The position numbers were made by a program, and so were the translations under genes. This document shows positions 9,395 to 19,063 of a DNA stretch of 26,543 nucleotides, in pieces. Location: positions 4,816,162 through 4,842,704 of the forward strand of contig BFEA01000006.1 in assembly GCA_003427395.1 (NCBI GenBank), in the 5' to 3' direction. This stretch comes from Chara braunii. Its lineage: Eukaryota > Streptophyta > Charophyceae > Charales > Characeae. Position 1 is the stretch's first letter; each line of letters opens with the position of its first letter. Under the pieces are notes generated by a model. It was not told where the DNA came from and made no database searches. It worked only from the letters and a program-made list of their open reading frames with translations.

Positions 9395-10108
9395 ACAAAA
9401 AATTGAAATAAATTGAATCGACGGGGCAATTATTTCACCGTCAAAATTATTTATTTATTTATTTTCCTGATATTTTTCCCTGAAAGATCACGACCTAATC
9501 TACAGACCCTCAAATTTTCAGACATTTTGGTGAATTACTCTGAGCACGAAAAATCACCAAAGCCGTCGCTTGGAAAATGGCGGGATTTGGACCCGTCAGC
9601 CTCCGAACAACCAGGCGCCTCAGTACGGTCGCCGCCCCTCTGTACAACTCGGCCCTAACTCACCGGTACCAGGGGTTTTCGGTGGCGGGGGGATCTATGG
9701 TTTAATAGTGGCTCTTAAAGACGGTACCCGCTTATATATTTTACCGAACCTGGCTGGGCATACGATTAGGTACCTTATTTTAAAATCGTGGCATGATCTA
9801 TTTTTTTCGCTTCCTCAATTCCACACGTTTCGGCGACCTTTGTGGCAGAGTTCCATGTACCGGAACATACTGATATGTAGACCTGGGCCGTGTTTTGTTC
9901 TACACAATTGCCAGTGACGAGCTGGCCTCATTGACCGAACGGAGCGCTTTTGTCGTCTTGTTCCAGCGGGATCTCCTCTGTACATCGCCATCACGACCTT
10001 CAACGCCTACCTGGGAACGCGTATCTTCAACAAGAAGATGGAGCAGCGACCGGCGTCGCCACTCCGGTCACCTATGATGCCTTTTAGATCTTGTTCTCGT
10101 GAAACCCC
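9395..10108. other. Unassigned spacer, A+T-rich at first
   Basis: No gene is recognised. Read on the - strand, 9575-9615 resembles a tRNA T-arm: CGGG, the loop TCCAAAT, then CCCG. The loop departs from the usual TTCRANY and no convincing anticodon arm follows, so it is not called as a tRNA. Confidence 0.4.
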
Positions 10109-10111
10109 ACA

Positions 10112-10143
<32 letters not shown>

Positions 10144-10347
10144 CTCTTTCTCTTTCTCCCTCTCTCTCTCTCNNNNNNNNNNNNNNNNNNNNNNNNNNNN
10201 NNNNNNNNNNNNNNNNNNNNNNNNNNNNNNNNNNNNNNNNNNNNNNNNNNNNNNNNNNNNNNNCCCCCCCCCCCCCCCCTCTCTCTCCCATCTTTCTCTT
10301 TCTCTTTCTCCCTCTCTCTCTCTCTCTCCTCTTCTCCCCCTCTACCT
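10109..10347. repeat. Poly-C / CT-rich low complexity with assembly gap
   Basis: A C run (about 10113-10138) leads to TTTCTC and CT repeats, then 91 N (10173-10263). A second C run and very similar CT/TTTCTC sequence follow. The likeness of the two flanks suggests a collapsed or unresolved tandem repeat. The proline- and leucine-rich frames across it are artefacts. Confidence 0.9.
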
Positions 10348-10363
10348 CCTCTTCTCAAGGCTA

Positions 10364-10396
10364 TTGATGAGTCCGCTACTGCTGAGAGGACGAAAC
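10364..10396 (+). ncRNA. Hammerhead ribozyme-like core (probably degenerate)
   Basis: TTGATGAGTCC (10364-10374) is followed by a 13-nt loop and GGACGAAAC (10388-10396). GTCC and GGAC form helix II. GATGA and GAAAC are the two conserved core strands of a hammerhead. The first core position, normally C, is T here. I could not place helices I and III or a convincing cleavage triplet in the visible flanks: upstream is CT-rich sequence and the gap, downstream is CTATATATCCG. Penelope-like elements and plant retrozymes carry such ribozymes, and an RT remnant lies downstream. Chance is a real alternative for a core this short. Confidence 0.45.
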
Positions 10397-10449
10397 CTAT
10401 ATATCCGTTCAGCAGGCGACGCCATCTTCGCATCTTTTATTTCCACATT

Positions 10450-10915
10450 CGATGATGCATCCTTCTGTTCTCTGTAATTTCATATTCATTTACTCGGTTT
10501 ACTTTGTGATTCTTTGTGTACTCACGATTCTTTGTCATTTCATGAATGAGTTATGGTCTTGTTATCTGTCGTTCGTTATTCTTGCTTGTTTTTTCCTTTT
10601 GAATCTGCTTTGGCAATTGTCGTGCATGCGACTTTCATCGATGACGATCTCGCGCTCACTAAGCTCACATTGAGCTCTCTTGATCACACCAACCATAGTA
10701 GAGTAGATCACTACTACTGGTGAGTGCGCTACCCACCCACGCACCCTTAATCTTAATTTTAATCTTAATCTTAATTAGTCTTTCCTTGTTCCGTTCTGTT
10801 GTTTTGTTTTGTTTTGTTTACTTGTACTTACTATATTGTTTACCATGTCTTCAGGTTTTTCCATTCTCGGAAGACCCCCGTTTCAAGGAAGAGTCATGAA
10901 TTCGAACGCGCAGTG
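10450..10915. other. A+T-rich spacer upstream of the broken retroelement
   Basis: No gene is recognised. It holds a short run of (AATCTT)n-like words at 10748-10776 and a TTGTTTTGTTTTGTTTTG run near 10799-10817. Confidence 0.6.
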
Positions 10916-10929
10916 TTGGACCATGTCAC

Positions 10930-12724
10930 CATGTTACTAGTACGGCCACATGTCCTGTCAGTGTCCCTACCGACAAGGCGATCAGCAACAAGTTGTTCCC
11001 ACTCCAGCTCCGGCTAATCCATCAACGTCACCACTCCATCCCCGCCCCCTTCAACTTGCCCTTCCGGCCCCTCCAAACCCTGCTACTAACGCTTCTCTAC
11101 CCCCTCCACCTATCGCTCCAAGCTTTAAGTTTCGGCTATCGCCTGGCTCTCTAATCAAGTTTCGGCTATCGCCACTACCATGGCTGATCTGGTCTCTTGG
11201 ATTGATATCTAGAAGGCCAAAGAGGACAAAGTGCGCAGCAAGGCAAAAGAGGAGGAAGACGGAGCCAACAAGAAGCGCGCCGATGAGGAGAGAGAAAAAA
11301 TGGATCGATTGAAAAAGGAAAAGGAGGAGGCTAAAAAGAAGGAGAAACTCGATTTGAAGCGAGAAGAGGCAGAGGCTGCCGAGAAAAGGCATGCTGATTA
11401 CATCAAAGCTTTGCATGAATCCTTTGCATCTTATACAGTGGAGATGGCAAAGGTTTGGGGTAATAATGTCCCTGCAAAGGCTACACAGGATCCGGAGGAG
11501 ATCCAAATTCTCAAGGCGAAATTGGCTAGCATGAAGAACGCACCATATCTTCTTCTGATGCTAGCGGCGAGATGCAAGCAAAAGTGGAGGAATTGATGCG
11601 TAAGATTAACAATCTTACGGCGAAACTTGCCAAAGTAGCAGGCGAGAAGAAAATGCCGAATGGTGTCGTTATCATGTCGAGCCCTCCTAATAAGTCTGCT
11701 AAGGGAAGCAAAAGATTGACACTAGTTCATCGATCAGTGAGGGCCGATGCAAGAGGGAAATTGAGATAATGAAAAAAAAAAATCCAGGCCAGAGAAGAAA
11801 GGGAAAGAGAGAGATAGGGAGTTGAAGGAAATGAAGGAGTCATCTTGCGACTTTCCACTACACACATGTCTGCGCCAACGGAGCCGAAAGTAGTTCAGAC
11901 AGATCCTAAGCCGCCCGTCGACCCCAATCCTTCTGGCTCCAGGCCTCCACCCTCTGTTGTGCACCACTGCTCTTCTAACCCGCCCAATCTCTCTTCTCCC
12001 CCGGCTTCTCAACCATCTAGAATGCCTTCTCCACCCACCATCCGCCGAAATACTACCCTAGAGGCAGAGGTATGTCTGTCGATGATATGTTGCAAAGGCC
12101 ACTCAGGTCGCCCATGGGCCTCCTATCTCGCAGGTTATCGACTTCTTCGGTCCGCCCCCCTGCCAACGGCCGTCTGAAGCTCATGATGGAGCAAGAAAGA
12201 ATCTTCATGCAGCTCCCTTGGGGCGATTTGAAAACGGAGTGTGGGAAAGTGGGCATTGATTACTCTGTGAAGGACAAATCCGCCCTTCAGTTGGCGGAAT
12301 ATTGTACGAGGGAACACTTTGACGAGGGTGCAAAGAGAGAGAGCAAAGAAAAAAGTCACTCCGATGATAGTTGAACACGTAACCTTTCGGATGATGAGTG
12401 GTGGTCTTGGTGTGTTGATCTAATCAAGGTCAAGGCTTGTAGGTTACTTTACCCGAATCTTTCTTTGTTGGTGGAAAACACTTTGAGAACTATTATTTCT
12501 ATTATGATTCTTAACATGGATTTTCCCTGGGCTAACAAGTTTGCATCAAGGTTTGTAGGTTACTTTACCCGAATCTTTCTTTGTTGGTGGAAAACACTTT
12601 GAGAACTGTTATTTCTATTATGATTCTTAACATGGATTTTCCCTGGGCTAACAAGTTTGCACCACTCGTTAAAAAATATCTCGATAATGGTTTCCTTCGT
12701 TCCTCCTCCTCTCCCTGTGTTTAT
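10930..12724 (+). pseudogene. Retroelement N-terminal region: zinc knuckle, coiled coil, Pro-rich, SAP-like
   Basis: This is a decayed coding region upstream of an RT domain. Near 10930-10960 the reading CY, stop, YGHMSCQCP resembles the end of a CCHC zinc knuckle. From ATG 11180 the frame gives MADLVSWIDI, an in-frame TAG (11210), then a highly charged Lys/Glu-rich stretch of about 70 residues that should form a coiled coil. After a frameshift near 11533 a second helical stretch follows (EMQAKVEELMRKINNL) to 11768. A Pro/Ser-rich stretch reads from 11863. After another shift, 12072-12374 contains WGDLKTECGKVGIDY and KDKSALQLAEY, a weak SAP-like pattern. The frame continues past TGA 12372 into NLSDDEWWSWCVDLIK and onward until about 12720. 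Nucleic-acid-binding domains ahead of an RT suggest an ORF1 or fused polyprotein. The family is not recognised and the copy cannot be functional. Confidence 0.6.
12436..12663 (+). repeat. 116-bp tandem duplication in the retroelement
   Basis: Sequence from TGTAGGTTACTTTACCCG to CTAACAAGTTTGCA occurs twice with an offset of 116 bp and one or two differences. Since 116 is not a multiple of three, it breaks the reading frame (LLVENTLRT is read in each copy). Confidence 0.92.
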
Positions 12725-12726
12725 AT

Positions 12727-12830
12727 CAGTGTTGGGCCGGCAACCGGCCGGTTAAGCTACCCCGGTCCAACCGGAGCCGGACCAGACCATGGGGGGTGAA
12801 CCGGGAAACCGGTTTTGAAAAAAAAGTGCC
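12727..12830. mobile_element. Possible hAT-like terminus with CCGG-rich subterminal repeats
   Basis: The interruption between the retroelement's N-terminal region and its RT begins near CAGTGTTGGGCCGGC at 12727, which resembles hAT terminal inverted repeats. It is followed by repeated ACCGG and CCGGTT words. No matching 3' terminus or 8-bp target duplication was found, so the call is tentative. The rest of the ~600-bp interruption has an A run and a T run at 12817-12853 and the tandem array listed separately. Confidence 0.35.
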
Positions 12831-12991
12831 CAAATATCTTCTTTTTTTTTTTTCTTGGGCAGATTCCGGCTGCGCTCTTCAAGAGTTGTCCAAATCCGCA
12901 ATAAAATTTTTAAGGTACAACATTTTTCAGGGGTCTTCGAGAGGGGGGCAGGGGGTTATCATTGACAAATCCGCAATGAAAATTCTGAAGT

Positions 12992-13290
12992 AAGAGTTTT
13001 GGGCAGTCTGAAAATCCCGAATGGTTCTGAAGTGGTGAAAGGTCCGAAGACCCTGAAAAGGCAGGCTGCATCCTGAAGTGGTGAAGTGAGAGTTTTGGGC
13101 AGTCTGAAAATCCTGAATGGTCCTGAAGTGGTGAAAGGTCCGAAGACCTTGAAAACCACATGTTTAGGCAGGCTGCGTCCTGAAGTGGTGAAGGGTGTCT
13201 TGAAGTGGTGAAAGGTCCGAAGACCCTAAAAACCACCTGTTTAGGCAAGCTGCATCCTGAAGTGGTGAAGGGTATCTTGAGGTGGTGATG
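12992..13290 (+). repeat. Imperfect tandem repeats built on TGAAGTGGTGAA
   Basis: TCCTGAAGTGGTGAA or a variant occurs about seven times. AAAGGTCCGAAGACC follows alternate copies three times, and GTTTTGGGCAGTCTGAAAAT occurs twice. This makes a higher-order unit of roughly 80-100 bp. Open frames on the - strand across it are repeat translations. Confidence 0.85.
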
Positions 13291-13325
13291 AAAAATATGA
13301 CTGTTGTTAACCTTCTCTCTCACCG

Positions 13326-14720
13326 TTGAAGAAAGGTGGTACTATAGGATGTGGTTACTGTATTCCGAAGCACAAGGATATTGAAAAATGGAAACCCATC
13401 TACCCCTTTCTCAGAACCCTCCTAAAAAAATTGTTATGGCAAAAACACTTAATCAAAAATTCCCCCGGCCTCCCACTTCAACCTTCGAAGCCCTTCCTAT
13501 CTACCCTCTTCGCTGGATGTTATCAAGAAGAATAATTTGGGTAATGGCAAGGAAATTATTGACGCCAATTTCGACATTACATAAATGTTTTGTAAACTTC
13601 CGCATGACCACATAGTCGATGCCCTCGACTGGGCTCTCCAAAAGAAAAAGGTTTGTCTGATGTTCATGTCTCCCGTATCAGCCAACATGCGAATTTTGCT
13701 AAAATAAACGGCAAAGCTAATTGGGTCTGAATCCCTTCGTCAAAACTATTTCTTTTCATTCAATTCGACCTTCTTAACTGTTACATTCAAGTGACCGGGA
13801 AAATACTCAAACAAACTGTTGGCATCCCTATGGGGAAATCCACAAGTCCTCCCCTTGCTTGCATCCTTTGCTCATGGTATGCGTTCCTATCTACCCTCTT
13901 CGCTGGATGTTATCAATAAGAATAATTTGGGTAATGGCAAGGAAATTGTTGGCGCCAATTTCGTCATTACATAAATGTTTTGTAAACTTCCGCATGACCA
14001 CCTAGTCGATGCCCTCGACTGAGCTCTCCAAATCATCGAAGAAAAAGGTTTGTCTGATGTTCATGTCTCCCGTATCAGCCAACATGCGAATTTTGCTAAA
14101 ATAAACGGCCAAGCAAATTGGGTCTGAATCCCTTCGTCAAAACTATTTCTTTTCATTCAATTCGACCTTCTTAACTGTTACATTCAAGTGACCGGGAAAA
14201 TACTCAAACAAACTATTGGCATCCCTATGGGGAAATCCACAAGTCCTCCCCTTGCTTGCATCCTTTGCTCATGGTATGCGTATATGTTTCTCGCCAATCT
14301 TGGTGTTGACAAACGATTGGTTGTCGGTATGCATTTGATGGATGATGTGTCACTTTTTATGTTGATTAGGAGAAATAAATCATACGACCACAGGAAAGTC
14401 GTTGATATCCTCAGGAACTTTCCATGGTGCTACGAAGCTGACCTCTTCTTGGAAAGAACAAACGCAGGAGATGGTTCCTAGCCTTTCCTAGGAACCATTA
14501 TATGCATCCTAAGTAAGGTGGGGTTGATTACTTCCACTGCCACTATTAAGAACCAAGACATGTTGGATTTTGGCATCCGCATCCAAAATCTGCAAGACTT
14601 TCTTTTTCTAGCCGGGAACAAAAAATGGACGTGATCACTGCTTTCCTCCACCGCGCCAGACATCTCACTACATAGTCGATGGGCGAGTTCCTGTTTCTGT
14701 TGCACTACATCATGAACTTT
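13326..14720 (+). pseudogene. Reverse transcriptase remnant (GIPMG / MDD type)
   Basis: The first motif is GYCIPKHKDIEKWKPIYPF (13345-13410), like the K...RPI motif at the start of RT palms. After duplicated and shifted sequence, 14188-14478 reads GKILKQTIGIPMGKSTSPPL, then ACIL, and later VVGMHLMDDVSLFML. These correspond to RT motifs with G.PMG...SP..A and a catalytic .xDD, here MDD. A TAG at 14479 is followed in frame by PFLGT, like the FLG motif. GIPMG is closer to Penelope-like and group II-type RTs than to the G.PQG of LINEs, but the family is not certain. In-frame TGA codons occur at 14014 and in the GGGTCTGAATCC word of both duplicate copies. It is probably the 3' part of the element whose N-terminal region ends at 12724. 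Confidence 0.65.
13494..14280 (+). repeat. ~390-bp tandem duplication within the RT gene
   Basis: 13494-13883 and 13884-14280 are near-identical, both running from TTCCTATCTACCCTCTTCGC to CTCATGGTATGCG. The second copy has a 7-bp longer form near 14030 (CAAATCATCGAAG versus CAAAAG). It also has TGA where the first has TGG (Trp). The second copy joins the downstream RT frame. Confidence 0.95.
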
Positions 14721-14894
14721 CCTTGAGACGTTTCCCGAACAATATCTTCCTGCAGGCCCTTTCCTCCTTCTCCAAGCGTATTTCGGTAGCCTGGGACATC
14801 TCGGTGTTGGTACTTGGCTATGGACGATCTCTACCGTTTTGCATTCTTAAAACGCCTACCGTCCGCAGACATTAGATCTGGGCACAGTCAAATA

Positions 14895-14917
14895 TCTCTC
14901 TCTCTCTCTCTCTCTCT
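14895..14917. repeat. (CT)n microsatellite
   Basis: A short CT run at the apparent boundary between the + strand RT remnant and the 3' side of the - strand gypsy element. Confidence 0.95.
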
Positions 14918-15848
14918 GTGCAAGGAAAATGAGCAATAGCGAACTTCAGCAATCAAACAGCATCATTACCCATAAGACCAGATAGTCGAGACCTCGAACC
15001 AAAAGCAGAATTGCATCACCAGTTTCATCAAATAAGAGCACACCAAAAGATCATAATTGACAATGCAGGAATAATCTCATCATGATCATCAACGAAGAAC
15101 CAATGTTGATATCGTATCTGGCACTCGACGCCCAGACTACAGATAGCAGCTCCTATCTAGCCTACTCTTCAATGTCGTTGATGACATCAACAGCTCCACG
15201 AAGTACGAGCAGATCTCGTAAGGTATGTCTCTCGTATCACTCACAACCTCGTTCCCCAACTCACAGATGCCACTTGCACCCAAGGACCACCATGCGCCCC
15301 ACTCAGCATACAGCATCGGAGCTCGGCTATGGCTGCCTGCTCCTTCCAGCTCGCTTGTGAGCGTGTGAGCCTGGCAGGCGATAGCGCAGCAGCGCTTGCG
15401 CACAAAGCAGCCAGTGCCCGAATGGCCTGCTGTTGCGTGCTGTCCTGCGGTGCTTGGCCCCGACCCAGAAGCTTCCAGTAGGCCCAGGGAGGCTGAACCT
15501 CAGTGCGAAGAAAATAAGCCCAAGGCCTGAGGCGGTTACTAGCACCAACTGCCCTCAACCTTTGTTCGGTCCACTTTGCGTACCCGGCCCAGGGCCTGCC
15601 TTAGATACATGCAATGAAAGGCAGCCTGGGCCTGGGTGCTTTCAACCGACTGGTGCTGCGCAACTGCCTGAATTTCCCCAGTTGCGTGGTGATCCTGAAT
15701 TGGCCTGTAGGGCCTCGGTTGTGCCTGCCTTCACTTAGGGCGGCCGACTGTGTGAAAATTGGGCCCTGTAGAGCATATCGAGGTCCTATGCCTCACATTG
15801 CCTCCTCCATACTTCAATAGTCCTCTGAGAAGTTCAATCTCCGAGGAT
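14918..15848 (-). other. Probable 3' untranslated/LTR side of the gypsy element
   Basis: No gene is recognised. The stretch lies directly downstream, in gypsy sense, of the chromodomain-like tail, where a 3' UTR and LTR would be expected. I could not find an LTR start, a polypurine tract or a repeat partner, since the 5' LTR would lie outside the window. A - strand frame of 105 codons (15241-15558) and overlapping + strand frames have no recognisable domain. Confidence 0.45.
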
Positions 15849-15951
15849 CTAGCGTTTTCCTTTTTGCAGAGACTTCTCGTAGTGAGCGACGACCTGTGGA
15901 GCAGTCTGCATCAGTTCCTCCCGTGTGAACCATCTATCCTCCTTTGGATCG

Positions 15952-16171
15952 GTGTGATGTCTGAACCGAACCTAGTACTGCAGCTTCGGTTTCGGAGGAC
16001 GTCCTCTGCTTCTGGGTCTTGGAACTGGCATTTCCCTGTGATCAACAATGTCGTCGATGTCGTGTGATGTCTGAACCGAACCTAGTACTGCTACTTCGGT
16101 TTCGGAGGACATCCTCTGCTTCTGGGTCTTGGAACTAGCATTTCCCTGTGATCAACAATGTCATCGATGTC
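15952..16171. repeat. 110-bp tandem duplication in the chromodomain region
   Basis: GTGTGATGTCTGAACCGAAC through TCATCGATGTC or TCGTCGATGTC occurs twice with offset 110. The copies differ at a few sites, including CAG versus CTA on the + strand at 15981/16091, so a Leu codon in one copy is a TAG in the other. The length is not a multiple of three and shifts the frame. Confidence 0.93.
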
Positions 16172-16290
16172 GACCTCTCCATCCATGGTTGAGAGCAGCA
16201 TAGAGCAACGAGAGGGAAACTGGTCAATTTCCTTGAATGGTGCAAGCTTGGAGGCGTGAAAGACACGGTAGGTGTGGAGATGACCAGGAT

Positions 16291-16387
16291 GCATTACATC
16301 CGCTTCGCAGATGATTTTCTAGTAGCAATCTCTGGTTCACGATCAGAAGCAGTGAAACTGAGATCTGAATTGGAATCGTTCAAGGAT
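16291..16387 (+). pseudogene. Group II intron maturase/RT-like fragment
   Basis: On the + strand, opposite to the gypsy gene around it, this reads MHYIRFADDFLVAISGS, then RSEAVKLRSELESF. HY.R(Y/F)ADDFL followed by G and SR.EA is the catalytic YADD motif and its following helix in group II intron-encoded RTs, notably plant and algal mitochondrial ones. Only about 32 codons are present. GGAT lies at both edges (16287-16290 and 16384-16387), consistent with capture as filler DNA during break repair, or a small insertion with a 4-bp duplication. It interrupts the integrase C-terminal module between YVIQI and PGHL. A nuclear LINE-type RT is a less likely source. Confidence 0.7.
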
Positions 16388-16481
16388 CTGAATAACATAG
16401 GATGGCCCATCCGGATCTTCCCCCACAAAATCTAGAACCTCCCATGGTCCAAAGTACTGTGGTATGAGCTTGCGGGAGATC

Positions 16482-16485
16482 CCGT
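16482..16485. repeat. Target-site duplication of R (inner copy)
   Basis: CCGT abuts the + strand TGTTG end of copy R. The identical tetranucleotide lies at 23059-23062. On the - strand, joining the host across this duplication gives the codons GAG CAC GGG ATC, matching a plausible integrase reading frame. Confidence 0.85.
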
Positions 16486-16925
16486 TGTTGAGCGCATCGG
16501 TCCGGCACCGCACAAGGCAGCGCGGGACCCTCCCGGCCTCGCCACGCAGGAGTTGGTTTTGATCCTCGTCGCAAATGCATATGGAGTTTCCGCAAGCCGC
16601 TCCGGCCGAGTGCGCCAGCCATACCTCTCGCGAGCCCCTACGACAGGATAGGGCCTACGTGAGGCACGACTTACCTCCACCTTACAGGAGTTGTCACCTC
16701 CCTTCGGTGGGCGTATCCCCGCCGAGCTACCAGTCCACAGTACGAAAGCTCATAACCTGCAATCGCAGAGGTGGACCAGCCGAGGGCGTTTCTCGTTCGT
16801 TGTAGCATAGGGGGTACGCGCGGTAATACACCTCTATCGAACCCGTACGTGAACCGACACCTTGGGGGGCTGAGGTCCCAAGCGCGACTCGTCGCCGGTC
16901 GACTAGGACACATCCCACACACCAC
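16486..16925 (-). repeat. Highly conserved 3' end of R
   Basis: Inverted counterpart of 8835-9264, ending at the insertion point in the integrase gene. Positions 16926-17930 carry the weaker continuation of the same homology, matching about 7250-8830 of L apart from the L-specific insertions. No gene is seen there. Confidence 0.8.
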
Positions 16926-17930
16926 GCATACACCACTCTAAAGAACATAAAAATTGAAACACGCATACACACATGTACATATACAGAACGACATAAGACA
17001 AACAACGCGACAACACTCCTAGTCCCTTATTGGACATCCCATAACTTTCCGATGCGAAAATTGGTTAGGCGTCACGTACGAGACTTAGTATAAAACCGCG
17101 CGGACGTAGGGCTAACTCATATCGTAATGCATGAATCCGCAAGCAATCGCAATGATGGCGTACTATGTAGTGCCCATAATCAAGCGGTCCCTCATGGATC
17201 CGAGCACCTCTTATGACACTCAAGTGTCGAACTCGAAGTATCGTGAAGGCTCACCCCTTCACTATATTGCACGGCTGAAGGAATAGCCGTCAGGCCTCCG
17301 CGCCACTTTACCTTTGGGCTGAGTGTCCCGGTAGGCAGGGCAAATAGGCTTTGCGCGGGGGAGATCCCTTCCATGCAGAGTCTAGAACCTGGGATGTCCT
17401 AGACAAGGACCTCAAATCCAGGCCCAGGACCAACATCCGACTAATAGATCTTTAAGAAGCATTCAGTAATAAAGCGTTTTTTTTTTCTTTTCTCAATCTC
17501 AACCCTTATTTAACCCTTAAGCGTGGGCCCTCCCAAGCTACGCGAACACCCAACATAGGTACATGCGCATATATATGTAAGGGGGGGATAAGTACGTGAC
17601 GATCACTTCTCACAATCACAGTGGGACTCCTCACAGCCATATACATGTCTGTGATCGCAGACAGTCAAATCCAAAATCCGAGCCACAAAACATACTTGCA
17701 ATCACATCAAAAAGTCAACCAAAAGTCCATGCACTACACAAAGTCAACTTCAACCAAACTCTACACTCGTACCCCTCGCTTTAGCCATGCAAGCCCCAGC
17801 CCCTGTCCAACCAACCATAATTAAATACTCAGTATCTTTGTTAAATGGTCATTCAGGGCTAAAGCCATTTAGGTAGAGTATTTAGGATGAATTGGAGTTG
17901 AGTCGTAGACCGACGAATCGGCAACTGACC

Positions 17931-17968
17931 TGTTATCAGTGATAACAGAAGATGATCCTTGTAGGATC
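17931..17968 (-). repeat. Paired small stem-loops, conserved in both copies (R)
   Basis: On the + strand: TGTTATC-agt-GATAACA (17931-17947) and GATCCT-tgt-AGGATC (17954-17968). This is the homologue of 7079-7116. Confidence 0.8.
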
Positions 17969-18232
17969 AAGTTGAGTATAGTCCTGATCTTGAATCAAAC
18001 GATCAAGATGACCTGTAACACAAGACAGGCCAATCCCCCAGGCTAACTCCATAAGTTCATGGAGCACAATCTCCTTGTCGCGCTCGTACTCAAAATCGTC
18101 CTAACTATCTAAAACTGAACCTACCTCTAAGCAAGTGCCCCAAAGAAAGGTAGATTCTGATAAAATCTCCTTCATGCAGAGTGGATCGTCAGAATCGCCA
18201 CCTGTCGAATGTAATCTATCTCCTCCAAACAT

Positions 18233-18775
18233 AGAAAATTTCGGCACTGCTTCCCGTAGGAAAGGTGTCTTTTCAAAATTTATACCGGCTCAAATACGAA
18301 AACTGAAATACTCTCTAACACTGAAAAGTCAAATTTTGTCCAACTCCCTGAATTAGTAGAAATTTGGGCAGCACTCCCTTTAGTAAGGGGAGACTTCCCA
18401 GATTTATACTCGGTCAGATTTGAACCCAAAAGACAAGTTTGAATTCAACTAAGATAAAATTCAACTAACTCCTTGGTTTTGCAGAGATTTTGGCAGCACT
18501 CCCTCCAAAAAAGTGGTATTCCAAAATTTATACAAAGCTAAGGTTATAATTGAAAGATAACCTTCCCAAAGTCCAATTTTGTCTAACTCCCTGATTTAGT
18601 ATAAATTTGGGCAGCACTCCCCTTAGAACGGGAGACTTCCCCGATTTATACTAAGTCGTATATAAAATATAGACAAGTTGAACTTTGAAAAGTCAAAATT
18701 TGACTAACTCCTTGGATTTGCAAAAATTTCGGCAGCGCTTCCCGTAGGGAAAGTCACTTGCAAAGATTTATACAA
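18233..18775 (-). repeat. Hairpin array 2 of R: five alternating units
   Basis: Five units of about 120 bp lie inverted relative to L. Type A (18241, 18491 and 18731 regions) contains GGCAGCGCTTCCCGTAGGGA or derivatives. Type B (18361 and 18606 regions) contains TTGGGCAGCACTCC followed by GGGGAGACTTCCC or similar. Unit number and A-B-A-B-A order match copy L, so the array predates the split of the two copies. Confidence 0.78.
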
Positions 18776-19063
18776 AGCCAAGTGTAAGAAGAAATACCAG
18801 AAAATGAAAGAATTGTTCTAAGTAAAAAAAAATAGCTTATGAAAATGCGAGAATTGACCTAACTCCTATCACTCTAGCACGTAGCGAGCAACTAAAGCAA
18901 CTACCTGTCCAACTGTACTCAGACTAAGTAGTAATCTCACTCAGCCACATGCAGGCCAAACCACAAAGGTAAGTACTCTCACCAACCCAAGTCAATCTTG
19001 GCAACCAATAGTTCGTAGTCTTTCAATGATTTATCCCTTTATACCCAGCTTACAAAGGACATC

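Larger units (their letters stand above)
15849..16485 (-). pseudogene. Ty3/gypsy integrase C-terminus and chromodomain-like tail
   Basis: This is the continuation of the polyprotein split by copy R. Starting at 16485 on the - strand it reads ISRKLIPQYFGPWEVLDFVG, the usual GP(Y/F)-type module after the integrase core. A 97-bp foreign insert follows. It resumes with PGHLHTYRVFHASKLAPF and FPSRCSMLLSTMDGEVDI, then IVDHREM and a basic PRPRSRGCPPKPK stretch. After a 110-bp duplication, VRFRHHTDPKEDRWFTREEL leads to a TAG at 15849-15851. The last part (DIVDHR ... VRF ... W) looks like the chromodomain that marks chromoviruses. In-frame TAGs occur at 16091-16093 and 16082-16084. Assignment to the same element as 23059-26543 rests on order, strand, continuity of frame and the shared CCGT duplication. 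Confidence 0.85.

Noticed and set aside
9575-9615. tRNA or tRNA-derived SINE on the - strand
   Set aside because: Only a T-arm-like hairpin is seen; the T-loop deviates from consensus and no proper anticodon or D arm could be placed.
10007-10367. Open frames running through the N gap
   Set aside because: Pro/Leu- and Arg/Glu-rich readings of C and CT runs across undetermined bases.
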